Origin: Peptococcaceae bacterium
GTDB lineage: Bacteria; Bacillota; Peptococcia; DRI-13; PHAD01
Direction: 5' to 3'
DNA length: 64,000 nucleotides
NCBI GenBank assembly: GCA_024655825.1
Contig: JANLFJ010000002.1
Location: 62,001-126,000 of the forward strand
The notes under the pieces: model-generated
Database searches by the model: none
Seen by the model: the letters and a program-made list of their open reading frames with translations, nothing else
Told to the model about the DNA's origin: nothing
Part shown: positions 1 through 8,838 of the stretch, piece after piece
Numbering within the stretch: the first letter of the stretch is position 1
Layout: each line of letters begins with the position of its first letter
Made by a program: the position numbers and the translations under genes

Positions 1-73
1 AAATGATCAGGTGTAATCAGTATACCGATCTATAATTTCGAGTAGTTTCGAAAACATTATGGGAGGGTTTTGC

Positions 74-523
74 ATGTATTGTCCCAAATGCGGAAGAGGT
101 TTAGAAGATACGGCGAAATTTTGCCCGAATTGCGGAACACCCGCTGCACCCGGAGCATCACAGGCTGCCAGCGCCTCGACAGGTCTGCCGGAAAACCTGG
201 CAGGATTGTTCTGTTATATCCTCGGTTGGCTCACCGGATTGGTTTTCTTTCTCATTGACAGGCGGTCTTTCGTGCGTTTTCATGCCATGCAGTCAATAAT
301 TACCTTCGGGTGCGTAACCATTCTCAATATCCTAATCAGCGCCCTGTCAGTGATAGGGTTCTGGTCTCTCTTTCACCTGCTGAACAATATCATCATGCTG
401 ATCGCCATGGTTGCCTGGGTCCTCTGCATGTTAAAGGCATACCAAGGCCAGCGCTATAAGCTTCCCTTCTTTGGCGATCTGGCCGAACGCTATGCGGGAA
501 CACAAACCCAAGTCGGGCAATAG
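74..523 (+). CDS. Zinc-ribbon, DUF4870-like small membrane protein
   Basis: A 149-residue protein. Residues 3-20 hold two CxxC pairs (CPKC and CPNC), a zinc-ribbon knuckle, followed by a short Ala/Ser-rich linker and about three hydrophobic helices over residues 40-130, the layout of zinc-ribbon plus DUF4870/Tic20-like proteins. An in-frame ATG lies 15 bases upstream at 59, but the GGGAGGG ribosome site at 61-67 overlaps it, so the ATG at 74 is the start. It ends 16 bases before the next gene and is probably co-transcribed with it. The cysteines suggest metal binding on the cytoplasmic side; no specific function can be assigned. Confidence 0.8.
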   Translation: MYCPKCGRGLEDTAKFCPNCGTPAAPGASQAASASTGLPENLAGLFCYILGWLTGLVFFLIDRRSFVRFHAMQSIITFGCVTILNILISALSVIGFWSLFHLLNNIIMLIAMVAWVLCMLKAYQGQRYKLPFFGDLAERYAGTQTQVGQ

Positions 524-539
524 GCGGAGGGGGGGACAA

Positions 540-1838
540 ATGAAAAAATTGCTTGTCTTTGTATTGATAATGCTTCTGATGTTTGCTACTTTTACAATTT
601 TTTTGATTCCGGCCCTGAGTGTTGCTCTCCCAGAAAGACTGGAAAACCAAGCCTTAAGCGCCAGACTGACCTGGACACCGCAGGAGCTTGTTCCCGGAAA
701 TAATGCCACTTTCACTCTATCTATCAAGAGTACAGCCGCATCAACCGTTTCCAACGTAAAGGTCAGGATATCAGGAAATTATTACCCGTTTACACCCGAA
801 GAACTCGGAAAACAACCGGCGCTTGCCGATACCTTTGACCTCCTCCTGCCCCAATTGACAGATGCTGAACGCAACAAGCTAACAGCCTTCAATATAGAAA
901 AAATCCTGCCCATACTGGCCGCGAACAGCCAGGAAAGTATCAGCCATACCTACAAGCTTCCTTCCACGAACCTGCTGCCTACACTTGTGGTGAGGGTGAA
1001 AATCGAAGGCCTCCCAGATAAAGAGGAAAAACGCTATATAATCCCCGTACAGGCTCCCGGGGTTAACGCAAAGATCTCATCATTCACCTCATCCAAGACG
1101 ACCGGCCTTACAAAAGGCCAGACCCTTACCTTTTCCGCCACTGTTAAAAACCTATCTAAAAGCTTATTCCCCGGGGTCCTTGGCCTCTATGCCGGTGATG
1201 CCCTGCTGCTGGAAAAGCCGCTGCTGCTGTCGGGCAATCAATCTTCCGTTATCGGGGCCTCCTGGACTGTGCCGGGACCAGGAGCATATAACATCAAGGC
1301 CGTTTTCAACAAGGCTTTCCTGCCGGAATTTCTCCATAGCCTGGCGGATTCACCTTCTTCTTTGACTCTGACGGTCCCCGATCTTAAGCCCGACCTGACC
1401 ATCACAAAGATCGAAACAGTCCCTGCCGGTGTGGTCCCGGGCTCGACTGCCAATATACAGGTTACTGTGCAAAACAAGGGGGGCACGAGCTGTCCTGCCG
1501 GAAGCAAATTAACACTGACGGCAGGCGGACAAAGTTCTGAGGCAAATCTTCCGGCCCTAAACAAAAATGCCAGCAAAACTGTCAACTTCAACAAATTTTT
1601 ATTTCCTTCCACGGAGAACTTTGTTATATCTGCCAAGGTAAATCCCCCACCCGGCACAGTTGAATCCGATGAAAAAAACAACTTCCTGGAATACACCCCT
1701 AATCTCCTTTTCCCGGATCTGGCGATTACAAAATTGACCATGACCCCATCCAGCGCAGCGCCGGGAGCCCCGGTAAAAATAACTGCCAGTGTAAAAAACA
1801 CCGGGGCCGGGCAGTGCCCCGCGGGGGGGGTATGTTGA
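540..1838 (+). CDS. Exported CARDB-repeat protein, N-terminal part (frameshifted)
   Basis: The start at 540 follows a GGAGGGGGGG ribosome site. The first 30 residues are a signal peptide (Lys-Lys, then a long hydrophobic core). Then come about 200 residues of beta-rich sequence and at least two CARDB-type domains, each opening with a PDLTI/PDLAI motif, which are immunoglobulin-like folds of bacterial surface proteins. The frame closes at 1836-1838 just after eight G residues at 1823-1830; removing one G continues smoothly (GYVELLCASREP) into the frame of the next entry. The two parts are therefore one gene of about 1,100 codons broken by a +1 shift, either a real mutation, phase variation or a sequencing error. 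Confidence 0.8.
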   Translation: MKKLLVFVLIMLLMFATFTIFLIPALSVALPERLENQALSARLTWTPQELVPGNNATFTLSIKSTAASTVSNVKVRISGNYYPFTPEELGKQPALADTFDLLLPQLTDAERNKLTAFNIEKILPILAANSQESISHTYKLPSTNLLPTLVVRVKIEGLPDKEEKRYIIPVQAPGVNAKISSFTSSKTTGLTKGQTLTFSATVKNLSKSLFPGVLGLYAGDALLLEKPLLLSGNQSSVIGASWTVPGPGAYNIKAVFNKAFLPEFLHSLADSPSSLTLTVPDLKPDLTITKIETVPAGVVPGSTANIQVTVQNKGGTSCPAGSKLTLTAGGQSSEANLPALNKNASKTVNFNKFLFPSTENFVISAKVNPPPGTVESDEKNNFLEYTPNLLFPDLAITKLTMTPSSAAPGAPVKITASVKNTGAGQCPAGGVC

Positions 1839-1863
1839 ACTCCTCTGCGCCAGCCGGGAGCCG

Positions 1864-3840
1864 GTGAGACTGATGCTCCCTGCCCTTGGTAAAAACTCTT
1901 ACAAAGACCTGGTCTTTAACAATTATCCCCTGCCTTTGAATGCGGTTGATGCAATCACAGCGAAAGCTTACCCCCCGGAAGGGATTAAAGAAATCTCCAC
2001 GGCTAACAATACCAGGACGCTAACGCCCAACCTGCTTTTGCCTTCCATCTCCATCGAATCTTTCACCGCTTCGGGGGCATGGCCTCAGGGGAAACCTGCC
2101 CTGGGCGACTGGATTATCCTCAAGACTACGGTCAAAAACACTTCCAACATCAAGGTTACAGGCCTGCCGGTCCATATCATCCGGGAAGGCCAGGTCATCA
2201 ACACTGCCCTGTTAAATATTGATCCGAAAAAATCGGCTTCCGCCGAATTTGCCCTGACGGTACCCCCCCTCTCCCTGCCGGCAAACCAGAACTCTATCGT
2301 TTATACCGCGGTAGTTAACCCCGCCGGGGCAGGAGGGCCTCCGACCAGCCCCGCCGAACTCCGCAAGGATTTGAACCTGGAAATCCTAAAGACAGGGCAG
2401 GTGCTCGTCAGCATCCGGGATGAAGACGATAATCCCCTGGAAGGGTTCACGGTAACCTGCACCGGCCATAATTATTATCAGCAGATTGAAAACGGCGAAA
2501 GGACCATAGCTGTCTTTACCAACGTTCCGATCGGTTACCCCTTTACCGTTACGGCATCCAAACCCGGCTATAACGGCTATAACGGCCAGCATACCTTCAG
2601 CGGCACACTGATGAACAGCGATACCAGGTGCCAGCTCTATTTTACCAACACGGGCACTGTTTCCGTCTCGGCCAAAAGCCAGGCTACGGGCAACACCCTG
2701 TCCGGCGTGGGTGTGGAAGTGGTTGGACCCGGCATGTGGGATCTGACCACCCAGGGAAGACCGGCCACCTTTACCCTGCCCAGCGGGACTTATACTTTTA
2801 AGCTTACCAAGCGGGGCTATGCGCCGACGACTATAACAGGATCAGTCACTGCCGGACAGAACACCATTGTCACGGGCAGTCTCCCCTATACGAGTATCAC
2901 TCACATCTCGGGCTATGTCTTAAACCAGCATGGCAACCCCATGCCCAACCAGCAGCTTAAAATCTATAAAGCCGTAGAGGACACCCAGGTAGCCTCCCTG
3001 CAGACCAACGCCAGCGGGTATTTCTCCATAGACCTGGACAACAGCGGGCTCTTCTATATGTACCTCAAGTCAACTTCAGGCAGCGCCAGCGGGCGGTCGG
3101 AACCCCAATGCTTCTGGCCGGGCCTGGATTACCGGGTTGACCTTATTGTAGCGCCGCCTCCGCCGCCGCCCCCCTCTTCCGGCTGGCATGAAACAGCGCG
3201 CAAGGGCTGTGCCCGGGCCCATGCCGCCAGTGTCCCCGATACCTTCTTTACCCAGGGTTGGGATGTCGATTCAGCTTTAGGCCTATTTGCCATTCGGATG
3301 AAATACAACAACCAGCAGTTCGACATCCGGGACATCCATATTGACCTTATCGGCGGACCGGCAGCCATTTATAATGTCCACACCACCTACAACCCAGGCA
3401 GCATACTGGGAGAAACCGGTGCCGCCGCCGCTCAGTCCCTGGCCCCCACCATGAGTGACAGCGCGGCCGACTTCCTCTCCTTCCTCATCGAGATGAGTGC
3501 TCCGGGTATAGACTTAAATGCCACCGGGTCACTGGGCCGGACCATCGCCTGCCTGGACCGGCTGGAAGTTATCGACCGCGACACCGGAGAGGTCCTCTGG
3601 TATTCCAACAACGGGTTTAACACTATGGACAGCGGTTACAACTGGCAGGGGAAGAGCTATAATGTCCCGGACCTCCCCTGGTCCAAGTCCGTTATCCGCG
3701 CCTATTTGTACCTGGATGGCAGCGACATGCTGGGACCGAACAGCGACCGCTGCAAGATGGTCAGCTGGGATGTGGCCAGGGGGAAACTGCGTTACTTCAA
3801 TGCTCCACGCAACCATCCCCGGTTTAACATTAACGATTAA
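1864..3840 (+). CDS. Exported CARDB/carboxypeptidase-regulatory-like protein, C-terminal part
   Basis: Continuation of the protein starting at 540; the open frame reaches back to the G run at 1823-1830, so the GTG at 1864 is only the first formal start and has no good ribosome site. It completes a CARDB-type domain, adds another (about residues 60-170), then three carboxypeptidase-regulatory-like repeats (about 175-430, with motifs such as GYVLNQHGNPMPNQQLKIYK), a polyproline linker at 3152-3176 and a C-terminal globular domain of about 220 residues that I do not recognise. It has no LPXTG or S-layer anchor. The product is probably a large secreted surface or adhesion protein, if the frame is restored. 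Confidence 0.75.
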   Translation: MRLMLPALGKNSYKDLVFNNYPLPLNAVDAITAKAYPPEGIKEISTANNTRTLTPNLLLPSISIESFTASGAWPQGKPALGDWIILKTTVKNTSNIKVTGLPVHIIREGQVINTALLNIDPKKSASAEFALTVPPLSLPANQNSIVYTAVVNPAGAGGPPTSPAELRKDLNLEILKTGQVLVSIRDEDDNPLEGFTVTCTGHNYYQQIENGERTIAVFTNVPIGYPFTVTASKPGYNGYNGQHTFSGTLMNSDTRCQLYFTNTGTVSVSAKSQATGNTLSGVGVEVVGPGMWDLTTQGRPATFTLPSGTYTFKLTKRGYAPTTITGSVTAGQNTIVTGSLPYTSITHISGYVLNQHGNPMPNQQLKIYKAVEDTQVASLQTNASGYFSIDLDNSGLFYMYLKSTSGSASGRSEPQCFWPGLDYRVDLIVAPPPPPPPSSGWHETARKGCARAHAASVPDTFFTQGWDVDSALGLFAIRMKYNNQQFDIRDIHIDLIGGPAAIYNVHTTYNPGSILGETGAAAAQSLAPTMSDSAADFLSFLIEMSAPGIDLNATGSLGRTIACLDRLEVIDRDTGEVLWYSNNGFNTMDSGYNWQGKSYNVPDLPWSKSVIRAYLYLDGSDMLGPNSDRCKMVSWDVARGKLRYFNAPRNHPRFNIND

Positions 3841-3863
3841 TGTCCAGAGGCGTGCATTATAAA

Positions 3864-3900
3864 AGAACCAAGCCTTTAATCCGGCCTGGTTCTTTTTTTT
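3864..3900 (+). terminator. Intrinsic terminator after the CARDB gene
   Basis: An 11-bp stem with one mismatch (AGAACCAAGCC against GGCCTGGTTCT, 3864-3874 and 3883-3893) is followed by eight T. It lies 24 bases after the stop at 3840. Confidence 0.9.
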
Positions 3901-3930
3901 AGGTCCATAAAAGACTTCCCGACGGTCAAG

Positions 3931-4088
3931 TTAAAGGCAAGCCAAAAGCCTGGCAACTGTATCGGCCAATAGCTCGGCGGGGGCTTGTCCGACAAATTCT
4001 GCATTTCTGGCCGAATAGTCTACGGCGCGGATTTGCTCTACCATGATGTATCCCTTGACCTGATCGTGTCCGCTTTTTATACCATGCA
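3931..4088 (-). pseudogene. MazF/PemK-type toxin, C-terminal remnant
   Basis: Read on the minus strand, the frame ending at TAA 3931-3933 gives about 50 residues: a GYIMVEQIRAVDYSARNAEF core followed by an Ala/Leu-rich helix. This matches the C-terminal third of MazF/PemK mRNA interferases, where a G-V-x-L-x-DQ-V-x-S/T-I-x-W-R-A-R segment precedes the last helix. The N-terminal two thirds are missing: upstream the sequence becomes the end of the AtuA-like small gene. No MazE-type antitoxin is seen. It is too short to be active, and homology is judged by eye. Confidence 0.6.
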
Positions 4089-4412
4089 GCGCCTACCGGG
4101 ATAGTCAATTTCAATCTCCAATAATGCAGAACTTAAAGACTTGCCGTGGGTGTCCAGGGCTAAAGACGACGTGACGCCGCCGGCCAGTGAATCTTCAAGG
4201 ACAAAATTGAAAGCGCAGATGTTGGGGAGTTCGTATCTAGTGATCCGGCCTTTAACCATGGGGCCAAAATGTTCCTTGACCACAGCAGGAGTGACGGTTT
4301 TGGCCAGCAGCTCATAATCTGCTTCATCATAAGGTATCAACGAGATGTTGGCGGCATTACCCTTATCGCCGGCCCTGGCATGCGCTATTTCCCACAATTT
4401 TATCCTGCTCAT
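4077..4412 (-). CDS. AtuA-related small protein (AtuA C-terminal domain type)
   Basis: 111 residues. The opening stretch after the initiator (LWEIAHARAGDKGNAANIS) is the signature of the ferredoxin-fold domain found at the C-terminus of long AtuA proteins and as a separate small partner protein beside short ones. Its ATG overlaps the stop of the upstream atuA-like gene (ATGA at 4409-4412), so the two are translationally coupled and probably form one complex. The last residues run directly into the MazF remnant, so the native C-terminus may have been altered. The substrate is unknown; the family name comes from acyclic terpene use in Pseudomonas, which is unlikely to be the role here. Confidence 0.8.
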   Translation of the reverse strand: MSRIKLWEIAHARAGDKGNAANISLIPYDEADYELLAKTVTPAVVKEHFGPMVKGRITRYELPNICAFNFVLEDSLAGGVTSSLALDTHGKSLSSALLEIEIDYPGRRCMV

Positions 4413-5767
4413 CCTTCATTCACCTCTTTGACCACCACTCGGCTTGCTACCGATTCCCGGGGGATAAAGGCTGAAACAATCGCAATTATTTCACTGACAT
4501 GCTTTCTTGCCCCTCCACCGCCAGCCGGCCCGTTGGTATACAATGTTTCCACTTCATTACCGATTAAAATAGCCTCCTCGCGGGTATCCGTTTTAGCCGC
4601 CACCCGCAGCCTTACTTCATAAGGCTTGCCGCTCGCCTTCCCGTCTGCTACCGCCCCATGCAGCGCGTCAACCCCGATCAGGTCATACCTGATTTCCCGG
4701 TAAGTCGCTCCGACAGCTTCCAACCTCTCTTTCACAATCTGCGCAGCCAACCTGCCTCTTTCTACAGCGCCGCTCCCAGCATAGCTTATCTCGCCCTCGC
4801 CAATATAACCCTGATGATAGCCGATGCTCACTTTCAGTGTAGGGGGACGCCTCCGGCCATCCCCCCCCGTTACGAGCACCTTGTCAGGCCCGATCTGTTT
4901 GAACCCTACCTTGGTAAAATCAGCCGTTACATCAGGCGTAAGATAGGCGGCAGGGTCTCCAATTTCATACAAGAGTTGTTCCTTGCACGTGGAAACATTG
5001 ACAATCCCCCCTGCTCCAGGCAGCTTGGTAATAATGCCGTCGCCATTTCCAGCAATGCAAGCTATTGGAAATCCCAGCCGGCCCAAACCAGGGACATCTT
5101 TTTTACCGGGTTCGGCATAATAACCGCCGGTAACCTGGCCGGCGCATTCCATCAGGTGCCCAATCACCGTACCTTTGCCCAGCAAAGTCCAGTTGTCTAA
5201 GCTCCAGCCGAACTCGTAAATCATTGGTGCCAAAAACAGGGAAGGATCGGCAACCCGTCCGGTGATAACAACATCCGCCCCGGTTTCCAAAGCCGGTATA
5301 ATGCTTTCCGCTCCTAGATACGCATTGGCCGAAACAAACGAACCCAGCGACTGGTTCAATTTTTGGCCGGTCTCTACCAGACAGGGATTAATTTCGCCAA
5401 TAATCCCGGAAACATCGTCGCCAATGACCGCCGCAATTTTCATTTTATCCAGGCCGTGTTTTCTGGCTATTTCTCTTGTCTTTTCCAGGGCCGCCAGAGG
5501 ATTGGCAGCGCCCATGTTTGTTATGATTTTAATTTTGTTCTGGTAACAGACCGGCAGAATTTTATCCAGACGGTAAGCGAGCAGGCTGTCATATCCCGCG
5601 CTAGGGTCGCGCAATTTCCGTAACTGGGCAAGGGCAATCGTTCTTTCAGCCAGGCATTCAAATACGATATAATCCAGATTCCCATGTTTGGCAAGTTCTA
5701 TCGCTGGTTCTACGCGGTCTCCGGCATAACCGGCGCCAGTGCCGATGACAAGCGTGTCATTTTTCAT
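4409..5767 (-). CDS. AtuA-family protein (DUF1446)
   Basis: 452 residues from the ATG at 5767, chosen because GGGGAGG lies eight bases upstream; a longer frame to 5797 lacks a site. The N-terminus has a glycine-rich GTGAGYAGDR loop, followed by segments typical of the family (FECLAERTIALAQLRKLRDP, TNMGAANPLAA, VITGRVADPSLFL). It lies between the CitMHS transporter and the small AtuA-like partner in one operon under a sigma-54 promoter. Members of this family occur beside acid transporters and CoA-dependent catabolic enzymes, so it probably acts on an acid taken up by the transporter. The reaction is not known. Confidence 0.85.
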   Translation of the reverse strand: MKNDTLVIGTGAGYAGDRVEPAIELAKHGNLDYIVFECLAERTIALAQLRKLRDPSAGYDSLLAYRLDKILPVCYQNKIKIITNMGAANPLAALEKTREIARKHGLDKMKIAAVIGDDVSGIIGEINPCLVETGQKLNQSLGSFVSANAYLGAESIIPALETGADVVITGRVADPSLFLAPMIYEFGWSLDNWTLLGKGTVIGHLMECAGQVTGGYYAEPGKKDVPGLGRLGFPIACIAGNGDGIITKLPGAGGIVNVSTCKEQLLYEIGDPAAYLTPDVTADFTKVGFKQIGPDKVLVTGGDGRRRPPTLKVSIGYHQGYIGEGEISYAGSGAVERGRLAAQIVKERLEAVGATYREIRYDLIGVDALHGAVADGKASGKPYEVRLRVAAKTDTREEAILIGNEVETLYTNGPAGGGGARKHVSEIIAIVSAFIPRESVASRVVVKEVNEG

Positions 5768-5819
5768 GTCGTCCTCCCCTATCCGTCTCGAAGTCAACCA
5801 ACTGGTATTGTTAACATGC

Positions 5820-7118
5820 CTAAATTCGGAATGCTCCTGTCAATAAAGCTACCACCGTCATGAGGACCGTTATGACAAATGCATACGGTATGGTGAATTT
5901 TTGATGGTCCCCGAGGTCCACCCCGGCCAAACCGATCAGCAAAAAGGTGGAAGCCGTCAACGGGCTGACGGGGAAACCTGTGGTCATTTGTCCTAAAATC
6001 GCGGCGCGCGCAACTTCTATCCCCGGAATGCCCATCGCATCTGAGGCTGAGGCCAGTACCGGCAGAACGCCGAAATAGTATGAATCTGGATCAAACAGCA
6101 GGCTTGCCGGCATTGAAGTTAGAGCAGTCAGCACCGGAAAATGGGCGCCCAGGCCCTTGGGGATCACTGCCACCAGGCTGGTGGCCATAGCCTTAAGCAT
6201 GCCAGACTTGCTTAACACTCCGGTGAATATGCCGGCGGCGAATATTATGGCCACCATGAGAATGGCCGTTTTGCCTTGCGCCACAATACGTTCCTGCTGA
6301 GCCTTGACATTGGGATAGTTGACGACCAGCGCAATAACCAGCGCCACCATGAACACAACCGGCAACGGCAGCAGCCCTTTGACCAGCGCAATGATTGACG
6401 CTGCCGTCAACAGCAGGTTGAACCACACCAGCCGCGGCCGCTTGAGGCTGGCGTCGCTATCTTCGTTGCTCAATGACGCCTGCACCGGGCCAGCGCTTTT
6501 GTCAACCCCCAGACGGGCCTTTTCTCTTTTACCCAACCAGTAGCTTATTGCCAGAACGCCGGCCAGGCCGGATAACAGCGCCGGTATGACGGGGTTAAAC
6601 AGCTCCGACATGTTTAACTGCAACGAAGTCGCCGCTCTAAGGGTCGGGCCTCCCCAGGGAAGCATGTTCATGGTCCCCGCCGCCAAAGCCACAGTGCAGG
6701 CTAAAACTTTACGATCAATGCCCAGCCGGTCATAAATAGGCAATACGGCCGGAACGGCAATCAAGAAGGTCGAGGCCCCGGACCCGTCAAGGTGGGCAAG
6801 CATCCCAATCAGCGCTGTTCCTATTACAACTTTGACCGGGTCCCCGCCGCCGAACTGGACAATTTTTTTGATTATGGGGTCAAACATTCCGGCGTCGTTC
6901 ATCAGCCCGAAATATAGAATCGCGAAGGTAAGCATAACGCCGGTTGGGGCTACGCTTTTAATTCCTTCCAGGGCAAACGTTCCGACTTTCGGCGCAAAGC
7001 CGGCCAGCACCCCGAACAGCAACGGGACTGCAATCAGGGCCACTATTACCGAAGTGCGCTTGGTCATCACCAGGAACAATAAAACCGCTATACTGCAGAA
7101 CCCAAAAAAGGCCAGCAT
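5820..7118 (-). CDS. CitMHS-family citrate/divalent-metal:H+ symporter
   Basis: 432 residues with about 11-12 hydrophobic helices. The family marks are visible: HLDGSGASTFLIAVPAVLPI in the first half and MNMLPWGGPTLRAAT in the middle; the second half has a Phe-Pro-Val-Ser-Pro-Leu segment near the end. The start at 7118 follows CAGGGGGT and gives the usual family length; the open frame runs 33 codons further to 7217, past the -24/-12 promoter, so the longer form is excluded. CitMHS proteins carry citrate or related tricarboxylates as metal complexes. It is the first gene of the operon with the two AtuA-type genes. Confidence 0.88.
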   Translation of the reverse strand: MLAFFGFCSIAVLLFLVMTKRTSVIVALIAVPLLFGVLAGFAPKVGTFALEGIKSVAPTGVMLTFAILYFGLMNDAGMFDPIIKKIVQFGGGDPVKVVIGTALIGMLAHLDGSGASTFLIAVPAVLPIYDRLGIDRKVLACTVALAAGTMNMLPWGGPTLRAATSLQLNMSELFNPVIPALLSGLAGVLAISYWLGKREKARLGVDKSAGPVQASLSNEDSDASLKRPRLVWFNLLLTAASIIALVKGLLPLPVVFMVALVIALVVNYPNVKAQQERIVAQGKTAILMVAIIFAAGIFTGVLSKSGMLKAMATSLVAVIPKGLGAHFPVLTALTSMPASLLFDPDSYYFGVLPVLASASDAMGIPGIEVARAAILGQMTTGFPVSPLTASTFLLIGLAGVDLGDHQKFTIPYAFVITVLMTVVALLTGAFRI

Positions 7119-7172
7119 AAAATTTACCCCCTGTTCAAATTGTTTTCTCCGCGCGGTCAAAAATAGAATAGT

Positions 7173-7188
7173 AGCAAAATCCATGCCA
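7173..7188 (-). promoter_or_regulatory. Sigma-54 (-24/-12) promoter of the CitMHS-atuA operon
   Basis: On the minus strand the sequence reads TGGCATG-GATT-TTGCT, matching the consensus TGGCACG-N4-TTGCA with the invariant GG and GC twelve bases apart. Transcription should begin near 7162, giving a leader of about 45 bases with the AGGGGGT ribosome site. The sigma-54 activator gene lies immediately upstream, which fits. Confidence 0.85.
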
Positions 7189-7264
7189 ATAGGGAAAAAA
7201 TAAAAAGCATTATCCAATGCTTATTTTTGTCCTGGGATGTCTTGATTTTTACTTAAATATATAT

Positions 7265-7294
7265 AACTATGATAACTATGCGTTTATCATAGTT
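7265..7294. promoter_or_regulatory. Inverted repeat, candidate activator site (UAS 1)
   Basis: Perfect 11-bp arms AACTATGATAA and TTATCATAGTT around an 8-base spacer, centred about 100 bp upstream of the -24/-12 promoter, a normal place for an enhancer-binding protein. The half-site shares a TGATAA core with the second repeat at 7371-7401. Confidence 0.6.
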
Positions 7295-7370
7295 GAGAAT
7301 ATAGAACGCGGTCCGCTGTCGATTTCTGTAATTGAATAAACCTATATCACACCTGGCTATTGTTTTTCAA

Positions 7371-7401
7371 AATTGATAAAACAGGCAAGTTTTTATCAAT
7401 T
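7371..7401. promoter_or_regulatory. Inverted repeat, candidate activator site (UAS 2) or weak terminator
   Basis: Perfect 11-bp arms AATTGATAAAA and TTTTATCAATT around a 9-base spacer. Its centre is about 107 bp (close to ten helical turns) from that of UAS 1. It lies 43 bases after the end of the regulator gene, so it could also be that gene's AT-rich terminator. Confidence 0.5.
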
Positions 7402-7443
7402 ATGAGAAGCCAATAATCTAATTCAGCACCGCAATCCGTATGT

Positions 7444-8838
7444 TTATTGAGATAACTTGCGGTACAATGTGGCCATAGATATGCCAAGCACCCGGCAAGC
7501 CTTCTTTTTGCCTTCCACGGAGTTTTCATAGTTCTGTAGCACGCTTTTTATAACTTCCTGTTCGTATTTTTTTATTTTGGCCTCCAGCGCATCCTCCGGT
7601 GCACCAATTTCCAGGCACCCCGCGGGCTTGTGGCCCATTATTGTTTTCCGGATGCGCTCCGGCAAATGCTCAAGCTTAATTTCGCGGTCTTCCGCCGCCA
7701 TGTTGCAGGCATATTCAATTGCGTTCTTCAACTCCCTTATGTTTCCAGGCCAGTCATAGTCCATAAACGCCGCCTTTACTTCCTCGGAAAATCTTACATT
7801 TGCCGTTTTGTTTTTATCATACTGGCCAGCGAAAAATTCGGCCAATAGCAAAATGTCTCTTTTCCTCTCGCGCAACGGCGGCAGGTTTATTGAAAAGACA
7901 TTGAGCCGGTAATACAAGTCCTGCCTAAACCGGCCGCTGTTTACCATGCTTTCCACGTTCTGGTTTGTGGCCGCAATAACCCGGATGTCTATCTTTTGCT
8001 CCGCCAGTTCGCCGATTCGCCTTACTTTCTGTTCCTGCAAAACCCGCAATATCTTGGCCTGTAACTCCAGGTCCATATCTCCAATCTCATCAAGGAAAAG
8101 AGTGCCCCTATCCGCAAGTTGGAAAAGCCCTATTTTACCGCCTTTTTTCGATCCGGTAAACGCGCCTTCGGCATACCCAAACATTTCGCTCTCCAATAGC
8201 ACGGCGGGAATAGCCGCACAGTTCACCGCCACAAAATAGCCGTCTTTTCTTGGGCTGGAATTGTGAATGCTTTGAGCCAGCAGCTCTTTTCCAGTCCCGC
8301 TTTCGCCCGTCAGTATTATATTGGAATTGCTTTGCGCCGCTTTTTTTGCCAGTTCGACAGTTTCTTTAAAATTGGGGCTGTCACCGATAAGTTGGTCGAA
8401 TGTGAAATGGGCGCGGAAAATATCTTTCATGGTCCCTTGAAGGTTCTTTAACCCGCTCTGGGCCTTTTTCAATTCCTCAGACAAGGCCTTAACTTCGGTG
8501 ATGTCTTTTACAATCGATACCCCTCCGATTATTTCACCGTTAACTATAATCGGGGCCATGTCTACAACATACTCCACCGTCCCCACCTTGCGGTAAACGC
8601 CGGAAAGAGGTTTTCCGGACTCAATAACCGACGGCAGCACCGCTCCCGGCCGCACTTCAGCCACCGGCTTGCCGATTACTTCTTCTGCTTTCATGCCTAT
8701 AATCCTTAGGTATTCCGGATTAACATACTGTATGACGCCCATTTTATCGGCTATGAGAAGACCGTCGCCGATTGCATTGAAAACATCAATCGACCATTCC
8801 TTCAACGTTTCGGGTTCGAGCAATGATTTTTGAGCCAT
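7444..8838 (-). CDS. PAS-domain sigma-54-dependent transcriptional activator
   Basis: 464 residues: a PAS domain (about 15-120) for ligand or redox sensing, a short coiled linker, an AAA+ domain (about 155-385) with Walker A GESGTGKE, a GAFTGS variant of the sigma-54 contact loop (GAFTGSKKGG, Ser for the usual Ala), Walker B FLDEIGDMD, and a C-terminal Fis-type helix-turn-helix (KKACRVLGISMATLYRKL). It has no receiver domain, so the signal is probably small and cytoplasmic. The start follows AAGGAGAGAGG. It lies just upstream of the CitMHS-atuA operon on the same strand and is its likely activator. Confidence 0.92.
   Translation of the reverse strand: MAQKSLLEPETLKEWSIDVFNAIGDGLLIADKMGVIQYVNPEYLRIIGMKAEEVIGKPVAEVRPGAVLPSVIESGKPLSGVYRKVGTVEYVVDMAPIIVNGEIIGGVSIVKDITEVKALSEELKKAQSGLKNLQGTMKDIFRAHFTFDQLIGDSPNFKETVELAKKAAQSNSNIILTGESGTGKELLAQSIHNSSPRKDGYFVAVNCAAIPAVLLESEMFGYAEGAFTGSKKGGKIGLFQLADRGTLFLDEIGDMDLELQAKILRVLQEQKVRRIGELAEQKIDIRVIAATNQNVESMVNSGRFRQDLYYRLNVFSINLPPLRERKRDILLLAEFFAGQYDKNKTANVRFSEEVKAAFMDYDWPGNIRELKNAIEYACNMAAEDREIKLEHLPERIRKTIMGHKPAGCLEIGAPEDALEAKIKKYEQEVIKSVLQNYENSVEGKKKACRVLGISMATLYRKLSQ

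Noticed and set aside
1823-1838. Programmed ribosomal frameshift
   Set aside because: A +1 shift would be needed and no slippery stop context or stimulating structure is evident; a plain indel is simpler.
3152-3176. GC-rich polyproline-coding stretch as a separate repeat element
   Set aside because: It is an in-frame linker between domains of the CARDB protein.
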